DNA of 6,787 bases from SIAJ01 sp036266155. GTDB lineage: Bacteria > Planctomycetota > Planctomycetia > Gemmatales > Gemmataceae. Below the pieces are notes generated by a model. The model did not search any database and was not told where the DNA came from. It worked only from the letters and a program-made list of their open reading frames with translations. Shown piece after piece: positions 5,653-6,787 of the stretch (its first letter is position 1; each line of letters starts with the position of its first letter). The translations under genes and the position numbers were made by a program. The stretch spans positions 1 through 6,787 of the forward strand of contig DATANR010000287.1 in the NCBI GenBank assembly GCA_036266155.1, written 5' to 3'.

Positions 5653-6717
5653 TCAACGCCCCGGCTGACCTTCAGTATTGCCCGGCCCCGCGATGCTCGA
5701 CCGCATGTTCGTATCGGCCTGCACGTTCTTGAGGTTGTAGTAGTCCATCACGCCAATGCGCCCTTCACGGAACGCCTGAGCGATGGCCTGCGGCACTTCG
5801 GCCTCGGCGAGCACAACCTTGGCGCGGTTCTCTTGCACTTCGGCGGTCATTTCCTGTTCGCGAGCGACGGCGGCCGCGCGGCGCTTCTCGGCCTCGGCTT
5901 GGGCGACGCGAAGATCGGCGGCCGCCTGATCAGCCGAGAGCTTAGCGCCAATATTCTCGCCCACTTCGATGTCCGCGATGTCGATCGACACGATTTCGAA
6001 CGCAGTCTGGCTATCGAGTGAGTTGTGCAACACCGTCTGCGAGATCAGGTTCGGGTTGGCAAGCACCTGCTTGTGGTCGTCCGCCGAGCCGATCGCCTTG
6101 ACGATACCTTCGCCGACGCGGGCGATGATCGTCTCTTCCGTGGCGCCACCGACGAGCCGTTCGAGCTTGGTTCGCACGGTTACGCGGGCTTTGCACCGCA
6201 GCTGAATACCATTGCGGCAGACCGCGTCGAGGAACGACCGGCCCTTGCTGGCATCGGGGCAATCAATGACCTTGGGATTCACGGAGGTGCGAACGGCGTC
6301 CAAGATATCGCGGCCGGCGAGGTCGATCGCCGCGGCGGTCTTCCACGGAAGGTCGAGGCCTGCCTTGTGCGCCGCGATAACTGCAGTGGCCGTCTTCGGC
6401 ACGTTGCCGCGGGCCAGAAAGTGGCTTTCCAAATCTTCGGTCGACACTTTCACGCCGGCTTGCACTAGTGCGATCTTTTGCCGCACAATCATCGCATAAT
6501 CGACGTTTCGCAGCTTCATGCCGATCAGGTCGAAGATGCCGATCTTCGCCCCGGTCAGCAAGCTCTGAATGTAAAGCCGGACAAACGAAAAGAACAGAAT
6601 CAGCATGAACAGGAAGATGAGCAGGGCAATGCCTGCTACAACAAAAATCCAGATCTGACCGCTATCCAGCTCTTTGTTCGCCGCAAAGAGGGGTGCTACA
6701 GGCAGAGTCGTGTGCAT
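5653..6717 (-). CDS. floA: Flotillin-like protein FloA (UPF0365 family)
   Basis: FloA is a membrane-anchored scaffold that oligomerises in lipid microdomains and affects membrane fluidity and protein assembly in B. subtilis (331 residues there; 354 here). A cytoplasmic or short outer leader (1-21) precedes a hydrophobic hairpin or helix (22-46). The SPFH/PHB-like core follows, with GIFDLIGMKLR (60-70), AAIDLAGRDILDAV (129-142), SVNPKVI (145-151), RLVGGATEETIIARVGEGIV (187-206) and ISQTVL (225-230). An Ala/Glu-rich coiled coil with EA repeats spans about 262-318, and IGVMDYYNLKNVQADT (321-336) is the family's C-terminal hallmark. A Cys-bearing stretch at 153-175 seems longer than in Bacillus. 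GAGA lies 9 nt before the ATG. The gene upstream is outside the window. Confidence 0.95.
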   Translation of the reverse strand: MHTTLPVAPLFAANKELDSGQIWIFVVAGIALLIFLFMLILFFSFVRLYIQSLLTGAKIGIFDLIGMKLRNVDYAMIVRQKIALVQAGVKVSTEDLESHFLARGNVPKTATAVIAAHKAGLDLPWKTAAAIDLAGRDILDAVRTSVNPKVIDCPDASKGRSFLDAVCRNGIQLRCKARVTVRTKLERLVGGATEETIIARVGEGIVKAIGSADDHKQVLANPNLISQTVLHNSLDSQTAFEIVSIDIADIEVGENIGAKLSADQAAADLRVAQAEAEKRRAAAVAREQEMTAEVQENRAKVVLAEAEVPQAIAQAFREGRIGVMDYYNLKNVQADTNMRSSIAGPGNTEGQPGR

Positions 6718-6787
6718 GGGGGATTATCTCGGGGTGGCGGCCAGTCGGTCGTAAGAGTCTTGCTGCTCTTTATCTTACGAAAACGAA
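6718..6787 (-). other. floA leader region with a small inverted repeat
   Basis: These 70 nt upstream of floA contain GTAAGA (6751-6756) complementary to TCTTAC (6773-6778), with AAGAG/CTCTT (6753-6757 and 6766-6770) nested inside. On the minus strand, TAAGAT (6772-6777) is a 4/6 match to a -10 box, but its -35 region would fall at or beyond the window edge. The floA promoter may be here; it cannot be settled from this sequence. Confidence 0.25.

Overview
The window reads as chromosomal DNA from a high-GC bacterium, most likely a planctomycete. The evidence is the style of the GroEL N-terminus (AKQLLYTDDARKKLL, then the GPTGRNVIIDKSFGGP type), a groES-groEL-dnaJ-grpE order that I recall from Rhodopirellula-type genomes (from memory, not checked), and a minus-strand membrane protein whose lineage-type motifs resemble planctomycete hypothetical proteins. 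No mobile element, CRISPR array, tRNA or rRNA was seen. Gene density is high.

Plus strand, 91-4964: seven co-directional genes, groES, groEL, dnaJ, grpE, an FmdB-type zinc ribbon gene, yacG and a YacP/Rae1-like NYN nuclease gene. From dnaJ onward the gaps are 7 to 29 nt, so dnaJ to the nuclease looks like one transcription unit. groES and groEL are separated by 60 nt holding a perfect 28-bp palindrome. groEL and dnaJ are separated by 133 nt holding degenerate heptamer repeats in both orientations. The groES leader holds two overlapping, mutually exclusive inverted repeats. No CIRCE element is visible. GroEL/GroES form the folding chamber. DnaJ and GrpE are the co-chaperones of DnaK, but dnaK is not in the window. 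The trailing genes encode small zinc-binding proteins and a probable RNase, which suggests, by inference only, a link between protein folding and RNA or translation quality control.

Minus strand, 6717-4974: floA (flotillin-like scaffold protein) followed 28 nt later by a single-pass, proline/arginine-rich membrane protein of unknown function. These two look like an operon that converges on the nuclease gene, with only 9 nt between the stop codons. The floA partner is the least explained gene here. The other notable points are the three non-coding repeat structures, the GroEL without a GGM tail, an apparent one-heptad insertion in GrpE and a small cysteine-bearing insertion in FloA.
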